From contig CAMDRY010000142.1 in the NCBI GenBank assembly GCA_945906975.1, positions 1-7,678 on the forward strand: 7,678 nt of DNA, given 5' to 3'. Positions within the stretch are counted from its first letter, which is position 1, and every line of letters begins with the position of its first letter. The translations under genes were made by a program, and so were the position numbers. Below, one piece after another: positions 1 to 4,211 of the stretch. The DNA is from Bordetella parapertussis. GTDB taxonomy: Bacteria > Pseudomonadota > Gammaproteobacteria > Burkholderiales > SG8-39. The notes under the pieces were generated by a model. That model saw only the letters and a list, made by a program, of their open reading frames with translations, searched no databases and had not been told where the DNA came from.

Positions 1-100
1 TGTTGCGCGTCGCCGACACGTAATCGAAAGGTGGAAAGAGCAGTAGCACCGCGATGTTGATAACTGCCGCAACGAGGACAACCGCCTGCTGTCTGTTCAT
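1..100 (-). CDS. Small inner-membrane protein, N-terminal fragment (runs off left edge)
   Basis: An ATG on the minus strand at 98-100 follows a good ribosome binding site (GGGAGCGG about 5 bases upstream) and stays open to the left edge of the window, giving 33 residues. The visible peptide begins MNRQQAVVLVAAVINIAV and continues with LLLFPPFDYV. That is a short polar N-terminus followed by one hydrophobic segment of about 20 residues, so it is a signal anchor or first transmembrane helix. The FPPFDY motif after the helix feels familiar from small unnamed membrane proteins of betaproteobacteria, but I cannot name the family. It is divergent from rlmL, with a region of about 280 bases between the two starts. 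The reading of a real gene rests on the ribosome binding site and the hydrophobic segment; its function is unknown. Confidence 0.55.
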   Translation of the reverse strand, partial: MNRQQAVVLVAAVINIAVLLLFPPFDYVSATRN

Positions 101-384
101 CAGAACCCGCTCCCTGGCACCCGGAACACCTCCACCGCAGGGTACAAGCCTACAAGGTTACGCGACTGGGCACAATCACTCAAGCGCGCCGGCAGCCGGC
201 GGCGGCGCCTCCGGTGCGCAGAACGCCCCGGGACAGGGCCGGTGCCTCGGCTAAAGGGAATGGCGTTGGTGCGCAATGTCGCGTTGTCGCAATTTCACCA
301 TGACACCTAAGGGGGACTCCATGGGTATTGTGTTAGTCTGCCGCGCTAAATTGATCATGATGGATTCGCCATGAGTGTGCAAGC
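101..384. other. Divergent intergenic region upstream of rlmL
   Basis: This stretch separates the divergent starts of the left-edge membrane protein and rlmL and should hold both promoters. I could not pick a convincing -35/-10 pair on either strand. It contains a GC-rich self-complementary patch around 187-215 (CGCCGGC and CCGGCG units) and a short repeat of CGCAAT near 275-292. A forward ORF covering 54-254 has no ribosome binding site, is proline/alanine/glycine-rich and overlaps the start of the minus-strand gene, so I do not call it. No RNA gene was recognised. Confidence 0.4.
321..374 (+). CDS. Possible 17-residue leader peptide ahead of rlmL
   Basis: An ATG at 321 has the best ribosome binding site in the whole rlmL leader (AAGGGGGA about 6 bases upstream). 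It opens a 17-codon frame, MGIVLVCRAKLIMMDSP, that stops at 372-374. Its stop overlaps an ATG at 371 (ATGA), which opens a five-codon frame (MSVQA). The stop of that frame at 386-388 overlaps the GTG at 385 (GTGA), which opens rlmL. Chained stop-start overlaps are usual in translational coupling. The peptide resembles no family I know. It could be a regulatory leader, or a by-product of a misplaced rlmL start; the sequence alone cannot decide. Confidence 0.25.
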   Translation: MGIVLVCRAKLIMMDSP

Positions 385-1578
385 GTGACCCTGCAAGCCC
401 CCAGCCATGCGATGTTCGCCACCTGCCCGCGCGGCCTGGAAACCCTGCTCGCCGCAGAACTCGAAAGCTTCGGCGGCAGCGGCGTCAAGGCCGTGCCCGG
501 CGGCGCGTCGTTTCGCGGCAGCACTGCGGTGTGCTACCGCGCCAATCTCGAGAGCCGCCTTGCCACGCGCATCCTGCTGTCGGTGGCGCACATTCCCTAT
601 CGCAGCGAACAGGACATTTATGACGCCGCCTTCGCCATCGACTGGCCGGCATGGTTCGAGGTGTCGCGCAGCATTCGCGTCGACGTCAACGCCATCAAGT
701 GCCCGCTCAAGAGCATCGACTTTATCGTGCTGCGCATCAAGGACGCGGTGTGCGACCGCTTTCGCGAAACCTCGGACGAGCGGCCCAACGTCGACACGCG
801 CGAACCCGATGTGCGCCTCGCCGGCTTTCTCGACCCGACGCACTTCACGCTCTACATCGACACCTCGGGCGAGCCGCTGTACAAGCGCGGCTGGCGCACC
901 GCCGTGGGCGAGGCGCCGCTAAAGGAAAACCTCGCCGCCGGCATCCTCGGCCTGTCCGGCTGGAAGCCGGGCACGCCGCTGCTCGACCCGATGTGCGGTA
1001 GCGGCACGCTGCTGGTCGAGGCCGCGCTGATGGCGCGCAACATCGCGCCGGGCAGCCGCCGTGCCTTCGGCTTCGAGCGGCTCAACCAGCACGATGTGAA
1101 CCTGTGGCGTCGCGTCTGGGAAGACGCCAAGGCAAGGCGCACACCGGGGGTACCCGGTCTGATTCACGGCAGCGACCTGTATGGCGACGAGCTGAAAAAC
1201 GCGCACGAGAACCTGGTGGCCGCCGGCGTCGACGACTTGGTCACGCTAAAGCAGGCCAACGTGCTGGAGATCTCACCCCCGACCGCGCCCCCGTCTCAGT
1301 CAACTCAGGCCGGCTGCCTCATCTCCAATCCGCCCTACGGCGTGCGTGTCGGCGACAAGGAAACGCTGGAGGGCTTTTACCCGAAACTGGGCGACGCCCT
1401 CAAGGCGCGCTTTGCCGGCTGGACCTGCTACCTCTTCTCGGCCGACATGGCGCTGCAGAAAAAAATCGGCCTGTCCGCCTCCAAGCGCACGCCGCTCTTC
1501 AACGGCGCGCTCGAATGCCGCTTGTGTGAGTACAAGGTGGTGGCGGGCTTTCATCGCAAGGCGAAGCCCGGCGACTGA
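385..1578 (+). CDS. rlmL: 23S rRNA (guanine-N2)-methyltransferase RlmL-type, THUMP domain
   Basis: This 397-residue protein belongs to the THUMP-domain class I methyltransferases related to the N-terminal half of E. coli RlmL (YcbY), which makes m2G2445 in 23S rRNA with S-adenosylmethionine. The N-terminal ferredoxin-like part starts at FATCPRGLE (residues 11-19), a THUMP domain follows to about residue 165, and the LYKRGWR linker lies at 165-171. The Rossmann methyltransferase has motif I LLDPMCGSGT (199-208), an acidic motif GSDLY (262-266) and the catalytic NPPYGVR (315-321); FNGALECRL is near the C-terminus. It lacks the RlmK half fused in E. coli, which is normal outside the enterobacteria. 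The start is uncertain: GTG at 385 has no clear ribosome binding site, while ATG at 412 would begin exactly where family members usually begin. A slightly unusual Pro/Ser/Gln-rich loop (298-308) precedes NPPY. Family is confident; exact substrate guanine is inferred. Confidence 0.9.
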   Translation: MTLQAPSHAMFATCPRGLETLLAAELESFGGSGVKAVPGGASFRGSTAVCYRANLESRLATRILLSVAHIPYRSEQDIYDAAFAIDWPAWFEVSRSIRVDVNAIKCPLKSIDFIVLRIKDAVCDRFRETSDERPNVDTREPDVRLAGFLDPTHFTLYIDTSGEPLYKRGWRTAVGEAPLKENLAAGILGLSGWKPGTPLLDPMCGSGTLLVEAALMARNIAPGSRRAFGFERLNQHDVNLWRRVWEDAKARRTPGVPGLIHGSDLYGDELKNAHENLVAAGVDDLVTLKQANVLEISPPTAPPSQSTQAGCLISNPPYGVRVGDKETLEGFYPKLGDALKARFAGWTCYLFSADMALQKKIGLSASKRTPLFNGALECRLCEYKVVAGFHRKAKPGD

Positions 1579-1713
1579 GATAGATGATGGCTATTAACAC
1601 GCCCGGGGGCTTGTTGTCAACCATTGATAAGCGGTGGCAATCACGGTTCGATCGCTGAAGAATCGTGGCCCCCTGTGTGACATCGCTGACATTAGGAATA
1701 TCGCGTTTCGCCA
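1579..1713. other. Left junction of cassette array, no clear gene or attC
   Basis: This stretch lies between the rlmL stop and the end of the last cassette ORF. The third cassette should end in an attC with an R'' of GCCCAAC on the minus strand, but neither that box nor a foldable partner is present here. A minus-strand frame starts at an ATG at 1714, overlapping the previous stop as TGATG and preceded by AGAGG. It runs through this stretch into the antisense of rlmL, ending at 1499. It has no recognisable family and an rlmL-antisense tail, so I do not call it as a gene, although coupled translation is possible. Confidence 0.35.
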
Positions 1714-1722
1714 TCAAAACGC
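1703..1722. repeat. Six-bp inverted repeat over the stop of the cassette-3 ORF
   Basis: GCGTTT (1703-1708) and AAACGC (1717-1722) are perfect complements separated by eight bases. The TGATG stop/start overlap lies in the loop on the minus strand. No T-tract follows, so it is not a standard terminator. It may be chance. Confidence 0.3.
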
Positions 1723-1905
1723 CTCTTTACCCACCGGCTTGCCAAAACTGAATTCGCTGTGTGCATTACCGACGGTGATGCCGCTCACCAGTGTATCCAC
1801 TTTCAGGCCATCGCTAACTTGCGTGTAGCCAAGTAGATCGATGATCTCCCGGACCTGGGCAACCGCGGCTGAACGCTGAAGGATCGAAGTGCAGGTGTAA
1901 CTCAT
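1714..1905 (-). CDS. Hypothetical cassette-borne small protein (63 aa)
   Basis: The frame starts at an ATG 24 bases inside the third cassette, a usual distance between a cassette core site and its first gene, and codes for 63 residues. The N-terminal half (about residues 14-33, VAQVREIIDLLGYTQ) looks like a regular amphipathic helix. The C-terminal half is Gly/Ser/Val-rich and ends GKPVGKEAF. I do not recognise a family. There is no strong ribosome binding site. A six-base inverted repeat (GCGTTT at 1703-1708, AAACGC at 1717-1722) spans the stop codon. Its stop overlaps a downstream ATG as TGATG. It could be a complete orphan cassette gene or the remains of a longer one cut by whatever made the left junction. 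Lone unknown ORFs are typical cassette cargo. Confidence 0.4.
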   Translation of the reverse strand: MSYTCTSILQRSAAVAQVREIIDLLGYTQVSDGLKVDTLVSGITVGNAHSEFSFGKPVGKEAF

Positions 1906-1923
1906 GTGCCAAGAACTCTAGAC

Positions 1924-1986
1924 GCCCAACGCAATGCTAACCGGCGACCCGCTTGCGGGACGTCCGTGTTGAGCGGCCAGTTATAC
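1924..1986 (-). other. attC recombination site of the second TA cassette
   Basis: Read on the minus strand, the 63-base site opens with R'' GTATAAC (1986-1980), then L'' around GCTCAACACGG, a hairpin with arms CCCGC and GCGGG (1948-1952 and 1955-1959), L' around CCGGTTAGC and R' GTTGGGC (1930-1924). L'' and L' pair as GCT/AGC, AAC/GTT and CGG/CCG, with single unpaired C and A bases on the L'' side. These match the extrahelical bases by which integron integrases recognise the folded strand. The site overlaps the last 16 codons of the antitoxin gene. Its R'' is the exact complement of the GTTATAC core that opens the same cassette at 2596-2590. Confidence 0.88.
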
Positions 1987-2257
1987 GTTGCGATTTGTCT
2001 GAAAGACGACCCGTGACATATTTGTGCAGGACGCTGGCGATCAGAGTTTGATATGGGACACCCTCTTCCATTGCTTTGACTTGGATATCACGCAAGTCAA
2101 TAGATGATAAACGGATGTTGACTCTGCGATCCTTGATCGCCGTAGCTCTCGCCGCAGCCTTTAGCTTCTCAAGCTCACTCTTCGTGGCGACGGATTTGAG
2201 TTTGCCTTTCTCGAAAGGCTTTAGGACTTCCAGTTCGTATGCATCAAGCTTTGACAT
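1937..2257 (-). CDS. CopG-type ribbon-helix-helix antitoxin of second TA pair
   Basis: This 106-residue protein is the likely antitoxin of the toxin gene just upstream. Residues 44-85 (RRVNIRLSSIDLRDIQ, then EEGVPYQTLIASVLHKYV) form the beta strand and two helices of a CopG/Arc ribbon-helix-helix domain with the GxPYQTLI signature of this antitoxin group. Residues 1-43 are charged and probably wrap the toxin. I chose the ATG at 2257 because AAAGGTG lies about 8 bases before it; a GTG at 2266 would add three residues. The start overlaps the toxin stop by 14 bases, so translation is likely coupled. The last 16 residues (RITGRSTRTSRKRVAG) are encoded by the attC site and are strongly basic, unlike the usual family end near residue 90. 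Such antitoxins normally repress their own promoter; no operator was evident. Confidence 0.82.
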   Translation of the reverse strand: MSKLDAYELEVLKPFEKGKLKSVATKSELEKLKAAARATAIKDRRVNIRLSSIDLRDIQVKAMEEGVPYQTLIASVLHKYVTGRLSDKSQRITGRSTRTSRKRVAG

Positions 2258-2537
2258 CTGGCTCACCTTTATGCAAATGATCTCTTGTGGCTTTGCGGCT
2301 AGGAATGGCGGTTTTCAGGAAGTAGTGGTCTTGTTCTTCGACAAAGGGGACCAGGTAGGCATAGTTCTCAACCGCTACCACCATCACCCTCTGTTTTGGG
2401 TACTTGGCCTTATTGGGGTGCTCCACGATATCAAGCAAGCCGCCAGACTCGAGCGCGACGACGATGCGCTCAAAAGACAATCCACGGGCGGCCTTTAGGG
2501 CGTCGTTCTTTTCGGAATTCCACCGGAAAGGCTTCAT
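2244..2537 (-). CDS. Toxin of second TA pair, BrnT-like family
   Basis: This 97-residue small basic protein has the layout of the toxins paired with CopG-type antitoxins: N-terminal FRWNSEKNDALKAARGLSF (residues 4-22), the conserved LLDIVEHPN (35-42) and KYPKQRVMVV (45-54), then AYLVPFVEE (60-68) and FLKTAIPSRKATRDHL (73-88). The last segment, with IPSRKAT, resembles the C-terminal catalytic strand and helix of BrnT/RelE-like ribonucleases. The sequence is clearly more distant from classical BrnT than the protein encoded in the neighbouring cassette. Function as an mRNA-cleaving or other growth-arresting toxin is inferred from family and pairing. It is the first gene of its cassette, starts 58 bases after the core, has a promoter abutting its ATG, and overlaps its antitoxin by 14 bases. 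Toxin-first order is unusual in general but standard for brnTA-like systems. Confidence 0.75.
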   Translation of the reverse strand: MKPFRWNSEKNDALKAARGLSFERIVVALESGGLLDIVEHPNKAKYPKQRVMVVAVENYAYLVPFVEEQDHYFLKTAIPSRKATRDHLHKGEPDVKA

Positions 2538-2543
2538 TGAACA

Positions 2544-2572
2544 ATCTTACTGCTATGTGTGCCTTTTGTCAC
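2544..2572 (-). promoter_or_regulatory. Promoter of second TA cassette, leaderless geometry
   Basis: On the minus strand a -35 GTGACA (2572-2567), a 17-base spacer and a -10 TAAGAT (2549-2544) match the sigma70 consensus at 5/6 and 4/6 positions. Six bases separate the -10 from the ATG at 2537, so the predicted +1 falls on the start codon. No ribosome binding site is present upstream. A promoter within the cassette is expected for toxin-antitoxin cassettes, which must be expressed wherever they sit in an array. Confidence 0.55.
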
Positions 2573-2589
2573 CGCAGGTGGGGAGAAAC

Positions 2590-2656
2590 GTATAACGTTC
2601 GCGCTACCCGGCGCGCGTTGCTTTCGCGCGCATTCGAGTTGAGCGTGTGGTTAGAC
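2590..2656 (-). other. attC recombination site of the brnTA cassette
   Basis: On the minus strand this 67-base site has R'' GTCTAAC (2656-2650), L'' around GCTCAACTCG, a strong terminal hairpin with seven-base arms GCGCGCG and CGCGCGC (2611-2617 and 2625-2631, seven-base loop), L' around GGGTAGCG and R' GTTATAC (2596-2590). CGCT of L'' pairs with AGCG of L', and the C after it is the expected extrahelical base. R'' is the exact complement of the GTTAGAC core at 3199-3193, where the same cassette begins. The site overlaps the last 16 codons of brnA. Confidence 0.88.
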
Positions 2657-2906
2657 CTTTCGCAGCGATCTTGCGCAATTCATCGTTTATTCGAGTTTGA
2701 TAGCCGCTGCCTTGTGCCTTGAAAAATGCAAGTACGTCGGCATCCAGGCGAACGGTAGTCAGTACTTTGGTTGGTGCCTTCTGCGGTCCGCGACCACGTT
2801 TGAGAACCGGTGACCCGAGCATTTCCTCGGACCAAGGCGGGTTATCAGGATCAACCCGCTTACTTGAAGAAGTCTTTGGCGATTTCAGCGTAGTAACGTG
2901 CTTCAT
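2604..2906 (-). CDS. brnA: BrnA-family antitoxin
   Basis: This 100-residue protein is a BrnA antitoxin, which binds BrnT tightly and represses the operon. A disordered basic N-terminus is followed by DPDNPPWSEEML (residues 19-30), the usual BrnA toxin-contacting stretch. The ribbon-helix-helix domain is at 48-82 (VLTTVRLDADVLAFFKAQG, then GYQTRINDELRKI). RLDADVL and GYQTRIN are hallmark motifs. The ATG at 2906 is preceded by AAGGCGGA at a good distance and lies inside brnT, overlapping it by 47 bases as in known brnTA operons; an open frame runs further upstream but without family similarity. Residues 85-100 (LTTRSTRMRAKATRAG) are encoded by attC and add a basic tail beyond the normal family end. 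BrnA activity on DNA and BrnT is known for Brucella; here it is by homology. Confidence 0.88.
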   Translation of the reverse strand: MKHVTTLKSPKTSSSKRVDPDNPPWSEEMLGSPVLKRGRGPQKAPTKVLTTVRLDADVLAFFKAQGSGYQTRINDELRKIAAKGLTTRSTRMRAKATRAG

Positions 2907-3141
2907 GTTTTTCCGCCTTGCGTAAGGAAATAATGTGGGGACCGGCACGACGTTCGGTGTAGACCAGGACAACCGTTGCGCCGTCCAGCAAACCAAAGGT
3001 GACCAACCTCTTCTCACCGTAAGACTGCCGGACGTCTTCACGGGTGACCGTAAAGTTGTCCCAGATGGCTTCGCGCCCGACGAAGTCAATGCCGTGATCC
3101 TTGACACTCTTCCGGCGCTTCGATTCATACCAGGCAGTCAC
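2860..3141 (-). CDS. brnT: BrnT-family ribonuclease toxin
   Basis: This 93-residue protein is a classical BrnT toxin, a RelE-fold ribonuclease that arrests translation and is neutralised by BrnA. Hallmarks in order are WYESKRRKSVKDHGIDF (residues 4-20), the acidic FTVTREDVRQSYGE (30-43), RLVTFGLLDGATVVLVYTER (45-64) and IISLRKAEKHEARYY (70-84), which carries the conserved Arg and Glu of the C-terminal helix. The frame is open further upstream to an ATG at 3231, but that extension crosses the cassette core and has no family similarity. The GTG at 3141 places W at residue 4, as in other BrnT proteins. Two GC-poor palindromes and a -10 element lie immediately before it, and no ribosome binding site is visible, so a leaderless mRNA is likely. 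Confidence 0.88.
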   Translation of the reverse strand: MTAWYESKRRKSVKDHGIDFVGREAIWDNFTVTREDVRQSYGEKRLVTFGLLDGATVVLVYTERRAGPHIISLRKAEKHEARYYAEIAKDFFK

Positions 3142-3147
3142 ACTTTT

Positions 3148-3176
3148 ATTGTATTTACAAAATACTTGTTGCGCAA
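3148..3176 (-). promoter_or_regulatory. Promoter of brnTA cassette, leaderless geometry
   Basis: On the minus strand a -35 TTGCGC (3176-3171), a 17-base spacer and a -10 TACAAT (3153-3148; 5/6 to consensus) precede the GTG at 3141 by six bases. Transcription is thus predicted to begin at the start codon. The spacing is identical to that in the second cassette. It is inside the cassette, so expression would not depend on an integron Pc promoter. Confidence 0.55.
3149..3165. promoter_or_regulatory. Candidate BrnA operator over the -10 box
   Basis: Two perfect overlapping palindromes cover the -10: GTATTT and AAATAC around a three-base centre (3151-3165), and TTGTA and TACAA around two bases (3149-3160). 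BrnA is a ribbon-helix-helix autorepressor, and such proteins bind short palindromes near their promoters. The patch is AT-rich, so some symmetry could be chance. Confidence 0.45.
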
Positions 3177-3192
3177 GGGAATTGGATGAAAG

Positions 3193-3199
3193 GTCTAAC
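3193..3199 (-). other. Core site opening the brnTA cassette (attI or decayed attC)
   Basis: GTTAGAC on the minus strand fits GTTRRRY and is the exact complement of the R'' of attC at 2590-2656, fixing the cassette start. The bases to the right do not form a convincing R''/L'' arm. A possible GATAAC lies at 3256-3261, and AATGCA/TGCATT stems lie between 3226 and 3250. The core could therefore belong to an attI or to a degenerate attC of a lost neighbour. Confidence 0.6.
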
Positions 3200-3491
3200 G
3201 TGAAGTAGCTTGCCGAAACAACGGAATGCAAAGCGTCTGTTTATGCATTTGCTTGTTATCTTTCCGTGGGATCAATATGTTGAAGTAAGCATGGCATAAA
3301 AGAATTCTGTTATTCGGCTGATGAGATGACATCTTGAATGACGGCAAATACAACTCGCATCACCTGAAAACCCTTGCCAGTCGGGCGTTTCCGGGCGATG
3401 GTATTGGCGCAACAGTGGTGTTGACTACCCTCCCCTTCGGCGCCGCCGAGGCGCGCGGGCGAAGCGGGAGATGTCCGGCGCATAGGTCTGA

Positions 3492-3513
3492 GGCCCGCGG
3501 CTTTTCGCGGGCC
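3492..3513 (+). terminator. Terminator-like hairpin without an upstream gene
   Basis: GGCCCGCG (3492-3499) and CGCGGGCC (3506-3513) form a perfect 8-bp stem with a six-base loop, followed by GATTTTAT on the plus strand. This has the look of a factor-independent terminator for rightward transcription, but no plus-strand gene precedes it. It may be the remains of a lost gene or part of the repeat cluster. Confidence 0.45.
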
Positions 3514-3580
3514 GATTTTATGCGCCGACCCGCTTTGACGAGCACCGGAGGGGACCACCGCAGGCGGCGGCGACATGGGG

Positions 3581-3645
3581 CGTGCTTTCTTTGCTTACTT
3601 TCTTTGCACCCGAGCAAAGAAAGTGACTCGCTCCCCGCAGGGGAG
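3581..3645. repeat. Dispersed intergenic repeat with two stacked hairpins
   Basis: CTTTCTTTGC occurs twice in tandem (3585-3594 and 3598-3607). The second copy forms a perfect 11-bp stem, ACTTTCTTTGC (3597-3607) with GCAAAGAAAGT (3614-3624), loop ACCCGA. It is followed by CTCCCC (3631-3636) and GGGGAG (3640-3645) around GCA. The combination is a well-known repeat type in beta- and gammaproteobacterial genomes (recalled, not searched). Confidence 0.6.
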
Positions 3646-3714
3646 TGAAACCACGGCCGTCGCGCTATGCGACAAGATTGCCGCGTCGGCTGCGCCTCCT
3701 CGCAATGACGCTGG

Positions 3715-3734
3715 ATTCCCGCTTTCGCGGGAAT
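3715..3734. repeat. dRS3-like inverted repeat
   Basis: ATTCCCGC (3715-3722) and GCGGGAAT (3727-3734) form an 8-bp stem with loop TTTC. The 20-base unit fits the pattern ATTCCC-N8-GGGAAT of the Neisseria dRS3 element, which is also common in other betaproteobacteria. It sits just downstream of the ABM-domain gene's stop. Confidence 0.55.
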
Positions 3735-3742
3735 GACGGCTG

Positions 3743-3758
3743 CAGCCCCTGCGGGCTG
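3743..3758 (-). repeat. Hairpin downstream of the ABM-domain gene
   Basis: CAGCCC (3743-3748) and GGGCTG (3753-3758) form a perfect 6-bp stem with a four-base loop, 8 bases beyond the stop codon at 3766. No T-tract follows on the minus strand, so a role in termination or 3'-end protection is only possible. Confidence 0.35.
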
Positions 3759-3765
3759 AGAACGT

Positions 3766-4113
3766 TTAGCGGGAATGTCGCTCCCGGCTATCAGCCGGTG
3801 CCTGATCGCGATCCGTCATGCCGTAATCGCGCATCACCGATGCCACGCGCAGGCGATAGTCGGCGAACAGACCGCCGCGCCCCGCCGCCTGGGCGCTGCG
3901 ATGGGCTTCGAGCTTGCGCCATGCCAGCACGGCCGCTTCGTCGCGAAAAAAAGACAGCGACAAGATCTTGCCTTCGGTGCTCAGGCTGGCAAAACGCTCG
4001 ACCGAGATGAAGCCGTCGATTTGCTCCAGCTGCGGCCGCAGGCTGGCGGCGAGCTCGAGGTAGTCCTGCTTGCGTCCGGATGCCGGCATCACTTCAAAGA
4101 TAACCGCGATCAT
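3766..4113 (-). CDS. Antibiotic biosynthesis monooxygenase (ABM) domain protein
   Basis: This 115-residue protein has the ferredoxin-like fold of the ABM superfamily (YgiN/LsrG/HmoA-like). MIAVIFEVMPASGR (residues 1-14) gives the first strand, and the helix YLELAASLRPQLEQIDGFISVERF (18-41) contains the typical IxGF-S-ER turn. LSLSFFRDEAAVLAWRKLEAHRSAQ (52-76) contains the A-x-WR-x-x-x-x-H motif. RLRVASVMRDYGMTDR (86-101) is the last strand with a tail. Members range from haem or quinone oxygenases to proteins of unknown role; no cofactor residue lets me narrow this, so the substrate is unknown. The start is firm: AAGGAGG lies 6 bases upstream of the ATG. It is 98 bases from the TauE-family gene upstream and could share its transcript. 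Confidence 0.85.
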   Translation of the reverse strand: MIAVIFEVMPASGRKQDYLELAASLRPQLEQIDGFISVERFASLSTEGKILSLSFFRDEAAVLAWRKLEAHRSAQAAGRGGLFADYRLRVASVMRDYGMTDRDQAPADSRERHSR

Positions 4114-4211
4114 ATTCGCCTCCTTTTTGCATATTCACATCGCCGATTAGTGTCGGCAGATAGCTGAAAACCCGCTCCTGGCGCCGATTTCCAGCCGGTA
4201 TCGGGGCCGGT

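Larger units (their letters stand above)
1714..3199 (-). mobile_element. Integron gene-cassette array without integrase (CALIN-like)
   Basis: Three consecutive minus-strand units are separated by integron-type recombination sites. Cassette 1 (2596-3198, 603 bp) carries brnT-brnA. Cassette 2 (1930-2595, 666 bp) carries a second toxin and a CopG-type antitoxin. Cassette 3 starts at 1929 and carries an unknown small ORF, with no attC visible at its far end. The boundary cores on the minus strand are GTTAGAC (3199-3193), GTTATAC (2596-2590) and GTTGGGC (1930-1924). The R'' boxes of the two attC sites are GTCTAAC and GTATAAC, exact complements of the core that opens the same cassette. From established integron biology this is what a circularised cassette must show. 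The block is AT-richer than its surroundings. No tyrosine recombinase is in the window; if site 3193-3199 belonged to an attI, intI should lie on the plus strand just beyond it, but only repeat-like sequence is there. Confidence 0.85.
3200..3765. other. Gene-free region of hairpins and dispersed-repeat-like sequence
   Basis: No credible gene lies between the cassette boundary and the ABM-domain gene. Short frames on both strands are proline/arginine-rich repeat translations. From about 3480 the DNA is a chain of inverted repeats, listed separately. The text from about 3575 to 3650 (CTTTCTTTGC repeats followed by AAGAAAGTGACTCG) matches a repeat I know as widespread between genes of proteobacteria, often mis-annotated as small proteins. 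If the array once had an attI here, the integrase gene should have begun on the plus strand around 3250-3350; no integrase-like peptide is encoded. Confidence 0.6.

Noticed and set aside
54..254. Forward ORF of 66 codons at the left end
   Set aside because: No ribosome binding site, low-complexity composition, and overlap with the better supported minus-strand start at 100.
1499..1714. Minus-strand ORF coupled by TGATG to the cassette-3 gene
   Set aside because: A good AGAGG precedes it, but a third of it is rlmL antisense and no family is recognised; kept only as a note.
1653..1886. Near-identical CGCTGAAG-R-ATCG words at 1653-1665 and 1874-1886
   Set aside because: Twelve of thirteen bases match, but too short and without other structure to call a repeat.
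2907..3128. Upstream extension of the brnA frame
   Set aside because: It lies within brnT in another frame, has no BrnA similarity, and the ATG at 2906 has its own ribosome binding site.
3310..3648. Small ORFs on both strands
   Set aside because: They translate dispersed repeat sequence, lack ribosome binding sites and match the type of spurious proteins often called on such repeats.
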